Assembly (NCBI GenBank): GCA_031286095.1
Contig: JAITUY010000213.1
Location: forward strand, 1 to 36,077
DNA: 36,077 nucleotides
Source: Treponema sp.
Lineage (GTDB): Bacteria; Spirochaetota; Spirochaetia; Treponematales; Breznakiellaceae
Direction of reading: 5' to 3'
In this document: one piece after another, positions 25,401 through 32,435 of the stretch
Position numbering within the stretch: the stretch's first letter is position 1
How the letters are laid out: every line of letters begins with the position of its first letter
Made by a program: the position numbers and the translations under genes
The notes under the pieces: generated by a model
Databases searched by the model: none
Told to the model about the DNA's origin: nothing
Seen by the model: only the letters and a program-made list of their open reading frames with translations

Positions 25401-25498
25401 TCAGGGTCGTACATACCTGCCCCGAAAAGCGGTTCAGCAAACAGGCAGAAACATGCGGTAAAGTAAAATATGGCAGATATACGGGCAAAATTAGACAT
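22481..25498 (-). CDS. Large exported helical-repeat (TPR-like) protein
   Basis: A 1005-residue protein with a signal peptide (MSNFARISAIFYFTACFCLFAEPLFGAG). The first 100 residues contain a TPR-like unit (KADKLIKEKKHDEAMRILADYIRRNPDNFDNA), and further ones appear near 640-700 (AEAFRQEGERLFKEAQTAYKSQNFDTARDRLQKAAERF) and near the end (LTQVNEAIALNPENAEAMRVKDRLLNRM, AVKELQAGNNLVAFAVVQKLM). The centre is long helical, Asn/Thr/Ser rich. Periplasmic scaffold, probably working with the propeller-phosphatase whose gene overlaps by four bases. No enzyme motif seen. No Shine-Dalgarno precedes the ATG; a TATAGT hexamer lies six bases upstream. Confidence 0.8.
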   Translation of the reverse strand: MSNFARISAIFYFTACFCLFAEPLFGAGMYDPDLVKADKLIKEKKHDEAMRILADYIRRNPDNFDNAQKRLRKIYKAREDFENSADELINTLLNDPENSEKIYSLSAQLKSSENETNALLTSFISRTHEISQFNAFKNRLRNIMETGRAQLDRGECSAAMQTYASGMNLMRDEFFAAGYGNTVENNVRRETERINSVVSAFNQVSTNMGNSASELARTINYGTLNTATEITNRFTPIIDRFIAQKQELYTAVKTFDSILNELRKSDPEMADRNHLSFLLMLINGRQGEPIQEGMLGAFETYWKNSINPVLNAITQNAVTANSTGLTAVNAGQYSNAVTALQRTGNYVNLSPLFFQKRRALNQSGNAQNVEISGNVITKDDIPVFITLRALNESSNHLIQAVNIAMRINTLANSGNSSFTLWKEGKADTVTSINSVLQARNSTAGIKSEIDAVITSAMRTDNSLKNYHTTPYLASAANAIEKISAEISVLERQSAYNYYTVIDTELKRSLTARNSEMEKGRNFLNGQTRKRADGSTVTELFPAEALETLTSMLSALSTDIERGNYAVTYYKNEPKPIQADGEISALLTGCEKSVRELNALRSQAVSLRTTANSRTTQAEAFRQEGERLFKEAQTAYKSQNFDTARDRLQKAAERFNSSLEVQESSSLRQSWDTQLFNLGQSINSAENEMIITEVRNLVNSARAVYFEGNFQQAEDRLVRARSRWRTTNPDENEEIIYWLGIVRGAMSARSGRTISPTAPLYPEMSQLLSKARMNYEEGVRLINAGNRTAGLAKFNEARQQTREVKLIFPVNQDAGILELRMEQYIDPSAFNASFEQRMKTAISGTKQRSIESFAELQNLAEINPKYPGLRGILTQAEIDMGYRPPPPDPRALARSRELSAAASKIVEANNTTLFEVALTQVNEAIALNPENAEAMRVKDRLLNRMSVPGAIVLSSEDELEYQRAVKELQAGNNLVAFAVVQKLMQNPRNRNITKLIELQRRIQSVL

Positions 25499-25588
25499 TT
25501 TCTTACTATACTATATTATCGTAAATTTGAGGATAAACCTTTGGTTTGACTGTTTTTTTTCTTTTTGTCGATATATAATATACTACAG
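25499..25588. promoter_or_regulatory. Divergent promoter region with start-proximal -10 hexamers
   Basis: On the minus strand TATAGT (25505-25510) is followed by AAGAAA and the ATG; on the plus strand TATAAT (25574-25579) is followed by nine bases and the UPF0164 ATG. Neither gene has a clear ribosome site. No good -35 at 17 bases was found for either; TTGACT at 25546 is too far from the plus -10. Short or absent leaders are suggested. Confidence 0.45.
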
Positions 25589-26869
25589 ATGAATTATCGA
25601 AAAAAAGCGGTCTTTTTAGCCGTTTGTTTAATTTTTTGCTTTCACATTCCGTTTTTGACCGCCGATTCTCATGACAATTATGGTAATTTTGCTGATTATT
25701 TAAATGATATTTACGGAATAGACGATAACGCTGGTTTAACTACTTTTCCTATATTGAATATCCCTATGGGGGGGCGTTCTGAAGGTATGGCGTCGGCTTT
25801 TACGGCGGTTTCGGACGATATTTCATTTATTGAGTATAATCCGGCCGGTTCTTCGATGCTTGAAAGGTCGGAATTTGCCTTCTTCCACAATAACTGGATA
25901 GCGGACAGCAAGATCGAGGGGTTTGCTTATGCCACCCGTTTTGGAGATTTGGGGCTTGCCGCCGGGGCAAAATGGCTGTACACGCCTTTTACAGAGTATA
26001 ATTACTATGCGGAAAGGGTTTCCAACGGCTATTTTTCGGAAGGCGCGGCAATTCTTAACGCTTCCTATAATATTTTTCAGGGGTATTATTTTGGCGGTCT
26101 TTCGCTTGGGATAAGTTTAAAAGGGGCATTCCGTATTATGCCGGACTATACTTCGGATACTGATATAATCACAGGCGGTTCGGGGTTGGCGCAGTCCGCT
26201 GTAATGGGAATGGCGGACGTAGGAATATTAACGCGGTTTAATTTCTTAAAACCTTACGTTGCAAGGGAAAAAAACGCCTCTGCCGCCCTTGTAATAAAAA
26301 ACCTTGGTCCTCCTGTTCTTGGTGAATCTTTGCCCACTGTCGCCAGCGCGGCTATTTCGTATAAACCGATTCGCCCTTTAGTTTTTGCGTTTGATTTTTA
26401 TATGCCTCTTAATATGATGGATTTTGATCTTTCGGAAAACCCGTATTTCGCATTTGGAACAGCTGTTAATGTGGCAAAATTTTTATCAATACGCGCGGGA
26501 GTACAGATAAAATCCGGCGGTAGCCGCGTTACAATAGGTAGCGCCGTCAATTTTAACAAGATTTCGGTTGATATAAACTATACTCTGGATTTGCTTACTC
26601 AGTTACAGCCTTTAAACAGAGTCAGTCTTGGAATGCGTCTGGATTTGGGAGACGGCGGCAGGCAGGAGAAAGCCAATAAAGTTAATGAATTGTATCTTTT
26701 GGGACTAGACGCTTTTTCACAGGGAAATTATTCCGAGGCAAAGGATTACTGGCAGTCAGCGCTAAAACTTGATCCAACGTTTGAACCGGCGCAGGAAGGG
26801 ATTGATATGATCAACAAACGTCAGAGGCTTCAGAATCAGGTTGAGGATTTGTTCAAGCTTGATTTATAG
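25589..26869 (+). CDS. UPF0164 family outer-membrane protein (FadL-like) with C-terminal TPR
   Basis: About 426 residues. Signal peptide MNYRKKAVFLAVCLIFCFHIPFLTA; then the UPF0164 hallmark GGRSEGMASAFTAVSDDISFIEYNPAGSSML (FadL-like N-terminal plug/hatch region), followed by alternating barrel strands such as GLAAGAKWLYTPFTEYNYYAERV. Members in T. pallidum (for example TP0856, TP0858) are modelled as FadL-type long-chain fatty-acid or hydrophobic-compound channels. Unusual is the final 60 residues: a single TPR-like unit (ELYLLGLDAFSQGNYSEAKDYWQSALKLDPTFEPA) after the barrel. The frame opens at a TTG (25565), but the ATG at 25589 gives a proper signal peptide. Divergent from the phosphatase operon. 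Confidence 0.87.
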   Translation: MNYRKKAVFLAVCLIFCFHIPFLTADSHDNYGNFADYLNDIYGIDDNAGLTTFPILNIPMGGRSEGMASAFTAVSDDISFIEYNPAGSSMLERSEFAFFHNNWIADSKIEGFAYATRFGDLGLAAGAKWLYTPFTEYNYYAERVSNGYFSEGAAILNASYNIFQGYYFGGLSLGISLKGAFRIMPDYTSDTDIITGGSGLAQSAVMGMADVGILTRFNFLKPYVAREKNASAALVIKNLGPPVLGESLPTVASAAISYKPIRPLVFAFDFYMPLNMMDFDLSENPYFAFGTAVNVAKFLSIRAGVQIKSGGSRVTIGSAVNFNKISVDINYTLDLLTQLQPLNRVSLGMRLDLGDGGRQEKANKVNELYLLGLDAFSQGNYSEAKDYWQSALKLDPTFEPAQEGIDMINKRQRLQNQVEDLFKLDL

Positions 26870-26886
26870 GCGTACATTTTAACACA

Positions 26887-26915
26887 TTGACTTAAGTTTC
26901 ATTTTTCCCCACAAT
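26887..26915 (+). promoter_or_regulatory. Candidate promoter for the DUF4912 gene
   Basis: TTGACT (26887-26892) and CACAAT (26910-26915) have a 17-base spacer. The ATG lies only ten bases after the -10, and no ribosome site is visible, so the leader would be about four bases. Confidence 0.5.
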
Positions 26916-26925
26916 ATACAAAAAT

Positions 26926-27606
26926 ATGGATAACACGCCCAATGGCCAATTTTCCCGTCACTGGCTGGAAAGTTTGAGTACCGCAGAACTGGTTAAGCAG
27001 GCCGAAGATTTTGGCATTGATATTCCTCCAGGACTGGAAAGAATCTTCATAATAGAAGAGTTGCTTTTGGAAAGCGCATATTTAAGCGAGCCGAAAGCGG
27101 AGGAAGAAATACAGATTATTCCGTCATATACGGAATCTGTAGTCTTGCCCAAGCAGTACAATATTTCCTTTATCGAAGTAATAATCCGCGATCCGCTTTG
27201 GGCTTATGTTTTTTGGGAAATCAAAAGCCACGACAGGGAGATACATGAAAATGAAGATGATTTTAACGGATATTGTTTAAGGGTAATTCCGTTAATCGAA
27301 GGGGAAGATATTCAAAAATCCAAAGAAAATTCATTTACCGTTTCTATCGGTAAAGACGACAGCGCAAGATATTTGGGCTTTGCCGAACATTCGCCGAAAA
27401 CGGAAGGGCGCTATGTTATTAAACTTGGCGCAATCCGAGGCGATTCGGAATTGCAGATTGCCGTTTCCCAGCCCTTCAATATGCCGCGCCTGATAGACAG
27501 CGCGACTCTTTTCGGAATAGACACTAACCCATTCGTGCGCCTTTCCGGGTCTGCGGATTTCTCGACAATAAACAGCACAGATCGCGAATCTAGGGTTAAG
27601 AGGTAA
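26926..27606 (+). CDS. DUF4912 domain protein
   Basis: A 226-residue cytoplasmic protein. The first 50 residues (HWLESLSTAELVKQAEDFGIDIPPGLERIFIIEELL) resemble a short SAP/Rho-N-like helical module. The rest is DUF4912: LPKQYNISFIEVIIRDPLWAYVFWEIKSHDREIHE, then FTVSIGKDDSARYLGF and the beta-rich YVIKLGAIRG. DUF4912 proteins often stand beside GH57-type genes, as here (the stop and next start are two bases apart). The function of the domain is unknown; a carbohydrate-binding or regulatory role for the neighbour is inference. No Shine-Dalgarno. Confidence 0.85.
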   Translation: MDNTPNGQFSRHWLESLSTAELVKQAEDFGIDIPPGLERIFIIEELLLESAYLSEPKAEEEIQIIPSYTESVVLPKQYNISFIEVIIRDPLWAYVFWEIKSHDREIHENEDDFNGYCLRVIPLIEGEDIQKSKENSFTVSIGKDDSARYLGFAEHSPKTEGRYVIKLGAIRGDSELQIAVSQPFNMPRLIDSATLFGIDTNPFVRLSGSADFSTINSTDRESRVKR

Positions 27607-27607
27607 T

Positions 27608-29209
27608 ATGGGCAATCGTTACGCGATCTCTTTTGTTCTGGAGGCTCATGTTCCGTTTGTCAGGGAACACCGCAAGGACGACGATCTGTCTCAAGACGGG
27701 GAAGAGGGACGCTTTTTTGAATATGTTTCGGAAACTTTGCTTCCGCTTCTTGGTGTTTTAGACCGGCTGGAAAGCGATCATGTTCCTTTCTGTATTGGGC
27801 TTGCCGTCTCTCCGATTCTTATGTTCCTGCTTGGCGACGAGCATCTGCAAAATAAATACCTTCATTATACGGACAAACAAATTGAATTCGGCAAACAGGA
27901 AATAGAACGCACCGCCGGAAACGCCGAAATGAACAGGCTGGCGCATGCGTACTACGACGCTTTACTGGAAAGAAGAATCGCCTATACCGAACGTTACGAA
28001 AAAAATATCCTTAAAGCGTTTGATTTTTACCGGCGCAAGGGAAAAGTTGAAATTCTTGCAAGTAGCGCGACAAACGCGTTTTTGCCGTTTATTGCGCATA
28101 ACGCCGAAACATTGCAGGCGCAGATGGAAATACCCGCCGGCGGTTACCGCAGATATTTTGGAAACAGTCCGCAGGGATTCTGGCTGACGGCTTTAGGCTG
28201 GACTTCCGCGATAGAACCGTATTTAAGAGCGTACAATTTTTTATATACAATCGTGGACAGCCACGGTCTGTTGTACGGCAACCCTCCGCCGGAAAAGGGA
28301 AGTTTTCTCCCTGTTAAAACACATAACGGCACTTTTGTACTTGCAAGGGATTTTTATGCCGTACGCGAAATTGAAAAAATATCAAACGATGAACTGTATT
28401 TGGACAATACCCGCGATGTTGGATACGAACTTCCGCCGTCAGCTGTCAGCCTGTTTTTAAGCGCGGAAGGGGAGCGTCATAAAACAGGATACAGGTATTG
28501 GGCGCGCGCGTATAACGGCAAAAATGGTTCTGATACGGTTTACAATCCGCAGGCAGTTTCGGGCAGGATAACGGAACATGCAAGGGCGTTCCTTGAAAAT
28601 ACAATCGCCCGTCTTGAATTCGCATCCAAGCACATGGAAGAAACCCCGGTAAGCCTTTACGCGAATAACGCGGGCATTTTTGGCGGTTTATGGCGCGAAG
28701 GACCGCAGTTTATAGAATCGCTTTTCCGCATGGGCGCGGGCTACAGGGAGTTAAAGTTTGTTACGCCAAGCGATTATATTTTCAGCCAGAAACTTAATTC
28801 TCTGCAGGTTGTCGCGCCCGAATTTTCCTCGTGTGGTGTTAACGGCTACGCCGAAACATGGCTGGACACTTCCAACGACTGGATATACCGCCACCTTACG
28901 CGCTCAATGGAAAGAATGACCGAACTTGCCGAGCGTTTTCCCGACGACACAGGTCTTAAAGAGCGCGCCTTGAATCAGGCCGCCCGCGAGATACTGCTTG
29001 CGCAGTCTTCCGACTGGGCGTGCCTTCTGCACAGGCAGGAGTCCACTGAATTTGCGCGTAACAACGCGGAGAACGCGCTTCGTAATTTTACCACGATATA
29101 TGAAGCTTTGGGCAGTAACTACATCAGCACTGAATGGCTTACAACCCTTGAACGCAGACACAATATTTTCCCGAATATTAACTACCGCGTTTTCAGAAGG
29201 AAAAAGTAG
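27608..29209 (+). CDS. GH57/DUF1957-like protein lacking the usual catalytic residues
   Basis: A 533-residue protein with GH57 organisation: N-terminal SFVLEAHVPFVREH (family: HAHLPFVRH), GGYRRYFGNSPQGFWLTALGWTSAIEPYL, IVDSHGLLYG, YANNAGIFGGLWREGPQFIESLFR, and a helical C-terminal domain as in 1,4-alpha-glucan branching enzymes. Key residues are altered: the first His of HxH is Glu12, the nucleophile Glu of the W-x-P-E-C-A-Y motif is Ala195 (WLTALGW), and D-x-E-x-FGH is N354-A-G-I-FGG. This looks like a folded but inactive, perhaps glucan-binding or regulatory, homologue. GAGGT precedes the ATG; co-transcribed with DUF4912. Confidence 0.8.
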   Translation: MGNRYAISFVLEAHVPFVREHRKDDDLSQDGEEGRFFEYVSETLLPLLGVLDRLESDHVPFCIGLAVSPILMFLLGDEHLQNKYLHYTDKQIEFGKQEIERTAGNAEMNRLAHAYYDALLERRIAYTERYEKNILKAFDFYRRKGKVEILASSATNAFLPFIAHNAETLQAQMEIPAGGYRRYFGNSPQGFWLTALGWTSAIEPYLRAYNFLYTIVDSHGLLYGNPPPEKGSFLPVKTHNGTFVLARDFYAVREIEKISNDELYLDNTRDVGYELPPSAVSLFLSAEGERHKTGYRYWARAYNGKNGSDTVYNPQAVSGRITEHARAFLENTIARLEFASKHMEETPVSLYANNAGIFGGLWREGPQFIESLFRMGAGYRELKFVTPSDYIFSQKLNSLQVVAPEFSSCGVNGYAETWLDTSNDWIYRHLTRSMERMTELAERFPDDTGLKERALNQAAREILLAQSSDWACLLHRQESTEFARNNAENALRNFTTIYEALGSNYISTEWLTTLERRHNIFPNINYRVFRRKK

Positions 29210-29228
29210 GGGCTGTCCGGGGAGTCGG

Positions 29229-29852
29229 TTACTTCTTGGACACCGCCAAAAACGCCTCAAAATAATCAGGCATGGGCGCTGACACGTCAAGTTGAAATTC
29301 AACTTTTATCACAAGCCGTGACGAGTGTAAAAGCAGGCGTTTAAGCCCTGCTTCTTTGCGCAGTTTTTTGTTAAGCGCAAAATCGCCGTATTTATCGTCC
29401 CCAAGAACAGGGTTCCCGTTCATGGCAAGGTGTCTGCGGATTTGGTGCATCCTTCCCGTGCCAAGCGAAAGTTCCAGCACGGAAAAATCTCCGCTTTTTA
29501 AAACCTTGTACCTTGTTTCCGCTTTTTTTAAAGAGCCGCGTATCATTAAATCCTGCGAGATAATTCCTTCTTTTTTTGGGGGGCTTCCGGCGCAAACCGC
29601 GATGTAGTATTTTTCAGCCTGCCTGTCCGCCCCCAAAAGCCGTGAAAAACGGGCGGCATATTCCTTTGTTTTTGCCGTAAGGAGCGCCCCAGACGTGTCC
29701 TTATCCAGACGATGAACCAAAAGCGGCGGCGGCGAGCGCATTTCCGCCAAAATCATGTCTACGGACGACTTAACCCCCTGTCCGCCCTGAACCGCAAGTC
29801 CGGCTGGTTTATCAATTACAAGACAATAATCATCTTCATAGAGAATTTTCAA
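29229..29852 (-). CDS. RluA-family pseudouridine synthase
   Basis: About 208 residues. Motifs: ILYEDDYCLVIDKPAGLAVQGG at the start, the catalytic Asp in LLVHRLDKDTSGALL, AEKYYIAVCAG, and the C-terminal GRMHQIRRHLAMNGNPVLGDDKYG. It isomerises uridine in rRNA or tRNA; whether RluC, RluD or RluA type is not resolved. No S4 domain is present. The frame is open to an ATG at 29912, which would overlap the divergent gene; the TTG at 29852 has CGGAG eight bases ahead and starts right at the family N-terminus, so it is preferred. Confidence 0.9.
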   Translation of the reverse strand: MKILYEDDYCLVIDKPAGLAVQGGQGVKSSVDMILAEMRSPPPLLVHRLDKDTSGALLTAKTKEYAARFSRLLGADRQAEKYYIAVCAGSPPKKEGIISQDLMIRGSLKKAETRYKVLKSGDFSVLELSLGTGRMHQIRRHLAMNGNPVLGDDKYGDFALNKKLRKEAGLKRLLLHSSRLVIKVEFQLDVSAPMPDYFEAFLAVSKK

Positions 29853-29876
29853 GTTTTTCACTCCGATAATATTAAC

Positions 29877-30989
29877 ATGAAAAGAATTTTTATACTTATA
29901 TTGATACTGCATCCGTTTTTTGTTTTTGCCGAGGGACTGTATTCCCCCACATGGGGTTTTAGTTTGGACCTTCCAGAATATTATGAATATACGGAAGGGG
30001 ACGGCAAAGACAGATTTTCCTTTAATGGACCTGAAGGCGCTAAATTTGATTTAATTATATACAACGGAGCTTATGCCAACGTTAAGGAAATGGCGGAGGA
30101 TATAACCAAAAAACTGGGAAGCAAAGGCGAAATTGATTATTTTAAATATCACGAAAAGCAGGCGGCTGTTTTGGAATTGAACTTTGGCGGCGATAAAAGC
30201 GGGTGGGGACTTTGCGTTGAGCTTGCCGAAACCAAAGGAAGCCGCCCGCCGTTTCTTCTTGCGCTCGCTTACGGCCCTGCCGGCAAGACCGATTTGAATT
30301 TGTTTCACTTTTCCGCGCTGGATTCAATCGCGCCCTCGGACGCGGAAAAATTATATCCTGGTCCTATAACGGAATACAGTTATCCCCGCACCGAGCAGAT
30401 AATTATTCCTATTGCCAACAGCGGAGCGACTGCCGCCGTTTACAAAAATGACGCGGAGGCCGCGCAAGTTTTTATAGAACGCGAATATGTAATTTTAACA
30501 ACTTATATGAAAACCCCCGCGTTGCAGAAGGCATGGCTTCGCTATTACAGAGCCATATACCGCGATTCATACGCAAGAGTGGGAAACATCGCTTTAGCAC
30601 TTATAAAAAAATGGGGGCGCGGCACTGTGGACAGGGCGTTTGCGCAAAAAGCGCTTGCTTTTGTGCAGGGATTTAAGTACGAAAGAAACAACGAAGGAAG
30701 CGATTTCTTAAATCTGGTCAGTGCGGCGGGCAACGGCAACGGCGACTGCGACAGCCGCGCGATACTTTGGGCGATAATTCTTAAATACGCCGACATCCGC
30801 GCCGCAATGATGGTTTCTCCCAAATTCAGCCACGCGATGGGTCTTGCGGACATTGCGGGCGCAGGCGCGCGTTTTGAGGCGTACGAAACAAAATGGCTGG
30901 TCGCCGAAACTACGTCGAATGTTGACATTGGATTAATTGACAAGGAACAAGCCGATCCCAAAAACTGGTTCGGGGTTTTGTTTGAGTGA
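29877..30989 (+). CDS. Exported protein with transglutaminase-like C-terminal domain
   Basis: A 370-residue protein with signal peptide MKRIFILILILHPFFVFAEG. N-terminal half (LYSPTWGFSLDLPEYYEYTEGDGKDRFSFNG) is a PsbP/lipoprotein-like beta domain. The C-terminal half has a transglutaminase/papain-like arrangement: Cys291 in GNGDCDSRAILWAIIL, His in FSHAMGLADI about 28 residues later, and WLVAET as third motif. It may be a periplasmic peptidase or amidase. The start is fixed by the signal peptide; the frame itself extends further upstream, opposite the synthase gene. GATAAT lies six bases before the ATG and no ribosome site is seen. Hairpin repeat R5 begins a few bases after its stop. Confidence 0.78.
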   Translation: MKRIFILILILHPFFVFAEGLYSPTWGFSLDLPEYYEYTEGDGKDRFSFNGPEGAKFDLIIYNGAYANVKEMAEDITKKLGSKGEIDYFKYHEKQAAVLELNFGGDKSGWGLCVELAETKGSRPPFLLALAYGPAGKTDLNLFHFSALDSIAPSDAEKLYPGPITEYSYPRTEQIIIPIANSGATAAVYKNDAEAAQVFIEREYVILTTYMKTPALQKAWLRYYRAIYRDSYARVGNIALALIKKWGRGTVDRAFAQKALAFVQGFKYERNNEGSDFLNLVSAAGNGNGDCDSRAILWAIILKYADIRAAMMVSPKFSHAMGLADIAGAGARFEAYETKWLVAETTSNVDIGLIDKEQADPKNWFGVLFE

Positions 30990-30996
30990 CATAATA

Positions 30997-31060
30997 GAGT
31001 TGTTAGGAAACTACAGCTTCTGAACAACTACCTTATAAAAAATGCAATACTTGTTAGGCA
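30997..31060. repeat. Dispersed hairpin repeat, copy R5
   Basis: GTTGTTAGGAA (30999) pairs with CTTCTGAACAAC (to 31028) with a CTACAG loop, followed by a short tail and ACTTGTTAGGCA. It lies between convergent genes: it follows the stop of the transglutaminase-like gene and its other end contains the stop codon of the zinc-ribbon gene. A role as shared transcript end is plausible. Confidence 0.75.
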
Positions 31061-31728
31061 AAATAATTTGTGTTTTTACGTCTGTAATATTTTAATACCG
31101 ATAATAAAAACATTCTTTTATTATCGTTTATATAACTTATTGGTATTTTTATTAACTTGTTTTCTTCACTCATAAATATACTTTTTATAGCGCTACCTTC
31201 TGAATAATGATAGGAATAAGCGTATATATTAATGATTTTCTTCCAGTTTATATAATGTTTTTTCCCGATAATTCCTATTCCGGTAAAAATATAATCTTTA
31301 ATACTTTTGTTTATATTTATGATGATCTCAATCTTTCCGAATAATGAAAAAAATACCTGTATCCACAAATATATTGAAACGGCCACAAACACTGATATAA
31401 ACAATAAACCAATTATCGATTTTGCAGTTAAAATTTGTAAAAATATCAAAAAAGAAATACTGGAAAATACCAATGTAAAAAATATTAAAAATACGGCGCT
31501 TGACGAATGAGTAGATATTTTTATTTTAGTATTTTCATTGTTTTTGCCAATCCAAATGCCTTTCGGAGGATTTCTTAATAAATTTTCAGCCTCATTAATG
31601 TTTTCTTGATCTAATATTTCAGATAATTTAAATAATTCATTACATTTAGAACAAACGTATATGTCTTCTGCTACATTTATATTCGCGCTTTCAATTATAT
31701 TATTACATTTTGGGCAATATATTTTCAT
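31054..31728 (-). CDS. Zinc-ribbon membrane protein of unknown function
   Basis: A 224-residue protein. The N-terminus is a zinc ribbon (YCPKCNN at 4-10 and YVCSKCNE at 28-35, four Cys). Two adjacent membrane segments follow: about 78-98 (AVFLIFFTLVFSSISFLIFL) and 104-128 (IIGLLFISVFVAVSIYLWI). The C-terminal part (KIEIIININKSIKDYIFTGIGIIGKKHYINWKKI) reads like a PH-like/YdbT-type beta domain, which is only a guess. Strongly AT-rich, unlike both neighbours. AGGG seven bases before ATG. Its last codon and stop fall in hairpin repeat R5. Confidence 0.7.
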   Translation of the reverse strand: MKIYCPKCNNIIESANINVAEDIYVCSKCNELFKLSEILDQENINEAENLLRNPPKGIWIGKNNENTKIKISTHSSSAVFLIFFTLVFSSISFLIFLQILTAKSIIGLLFISVFVAVSIYLWIQVFFSLFGKIEIIININKSIKDYIFTGIGIIGKKHYINWKKIINIYAYSYHYSEGSAIKSIFMSEENKLIKIPISYINDNKRMFLLSVLKYYRRKNTNYFA

Positions 31729-31745
31729 ATTTATACCCTGATAAC

Positions 31746-32393
31746 TTAAGCCGTCAACAAATCATAAACTTCCTGCGGAGTCTGCGCATTCAAAAGAGAG
31801 TCGCGCAGTTCCCTGTTTTTAAGGCGCGCGCTGAACCATGAAAGCGTTTGCAGATAATAAGCGTGCTGGTTTCCTGCGGCGGCAATCATAAAAACAAGCC
31901 GCACAGGTTCGTCATCCAACGGGTGAAACCCGATAATGTCCGTACGGCTTATCCCGACGGAAACAACAAGGTCCGTAACAGACGAAAGCCGCACATGTGG
32001 AATCGCTATCCCGCAACCGATGGCCGTACTCATCAATTCCTCGCGCTTAAGAATTTCTACCGCCAGTTCCTGCCCGTTCTTTATTTGCGGGGCGGCGGAA
32101 AGATTTTCCGCCATGGCAAGAAGGGCGTCGCGCTTGCTTGAATGATTAAGAAATATTATGCGGTGCAAAGAAAGAATGGACTCGGCGTGAATTGAACAGT
32201 TTACCGGATTCAAATTGCCCGATGACAACTTGTCGTTAACCCATTTGTCAATTTCTGATTTTTTGAAGCGCCACGATGCCCTTATTTTCCCTGCAGGAAT
32301 TTCACCTTTTTGAGCGCAGTCATAAACCGTACGTTCGGAAACTCTAAGATATTTGGCAACTTCTTCAAGAGTAAGTATATCATCATCTATCAT
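31746..32393 (-). CDS. DNA-binding HTH + PTS IIA fusion regulator
   Basis: A 215-residue fusion. Residues 4-55 form an excisionase/MerR-type helix-turn-helix (LTLEEVAKYLRVSERTVYDCAQKGEIPAGKIRASWRFKKSEIDKW). Residues 65-215 form a PtsN/fructose-type IIA with phospho-acceptor His133 in GCGIAIPHVRLSS and the following VVSVGISRTDIIGFHPLDDEPVRLVFM. It likely binds DNA in a manner governed by phosphorylation from HPr. The ATG at 32393 is preferred over one at 32420, because a near-consensus promoter (32401-32430) lies between; transcription would begin at about the ATG. Similar fusions exist in other treponemes. Confidence 0.88.
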   Translation of the reverse strand: MIDDDILTLEEVAKYLRVSERTVYDCAQKGEIPAGKIRASWRFKKSEIDKWVNDKLSSGNLNPVNCSIHAESILSLHRIIFLNHSSKRDALLAMAENLSAAPQIKNGQELAVEILKREELMSTAIGCGIAIPHVRLSSVTDLVVSVGISRTDIIGFHPLDDEPVRLVFMIAAAGNQHAYYLQTLSWFSARLKNRELRDSLLNAQTPQEVYDLLTA

Positions 32394-32400
32394 AAGGTAA

Positions 32401-32430
32401 ATTGTAACACCGCATGGCAATAAATGTCAA
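32401..32430 (-). promoter_or_regulatory. Near-consensus promoter of the HTH-IIA gene, probably leaderless
   Basis: TTGACA (32425-32430) and TACAAT (32401-32406) with an 18-base spacer. The ATG begins eight bases after the -10, where transcription should start, and there is no ribosome site. Confidence 0.75.
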
Positions 32431-32435
32431 GATTT

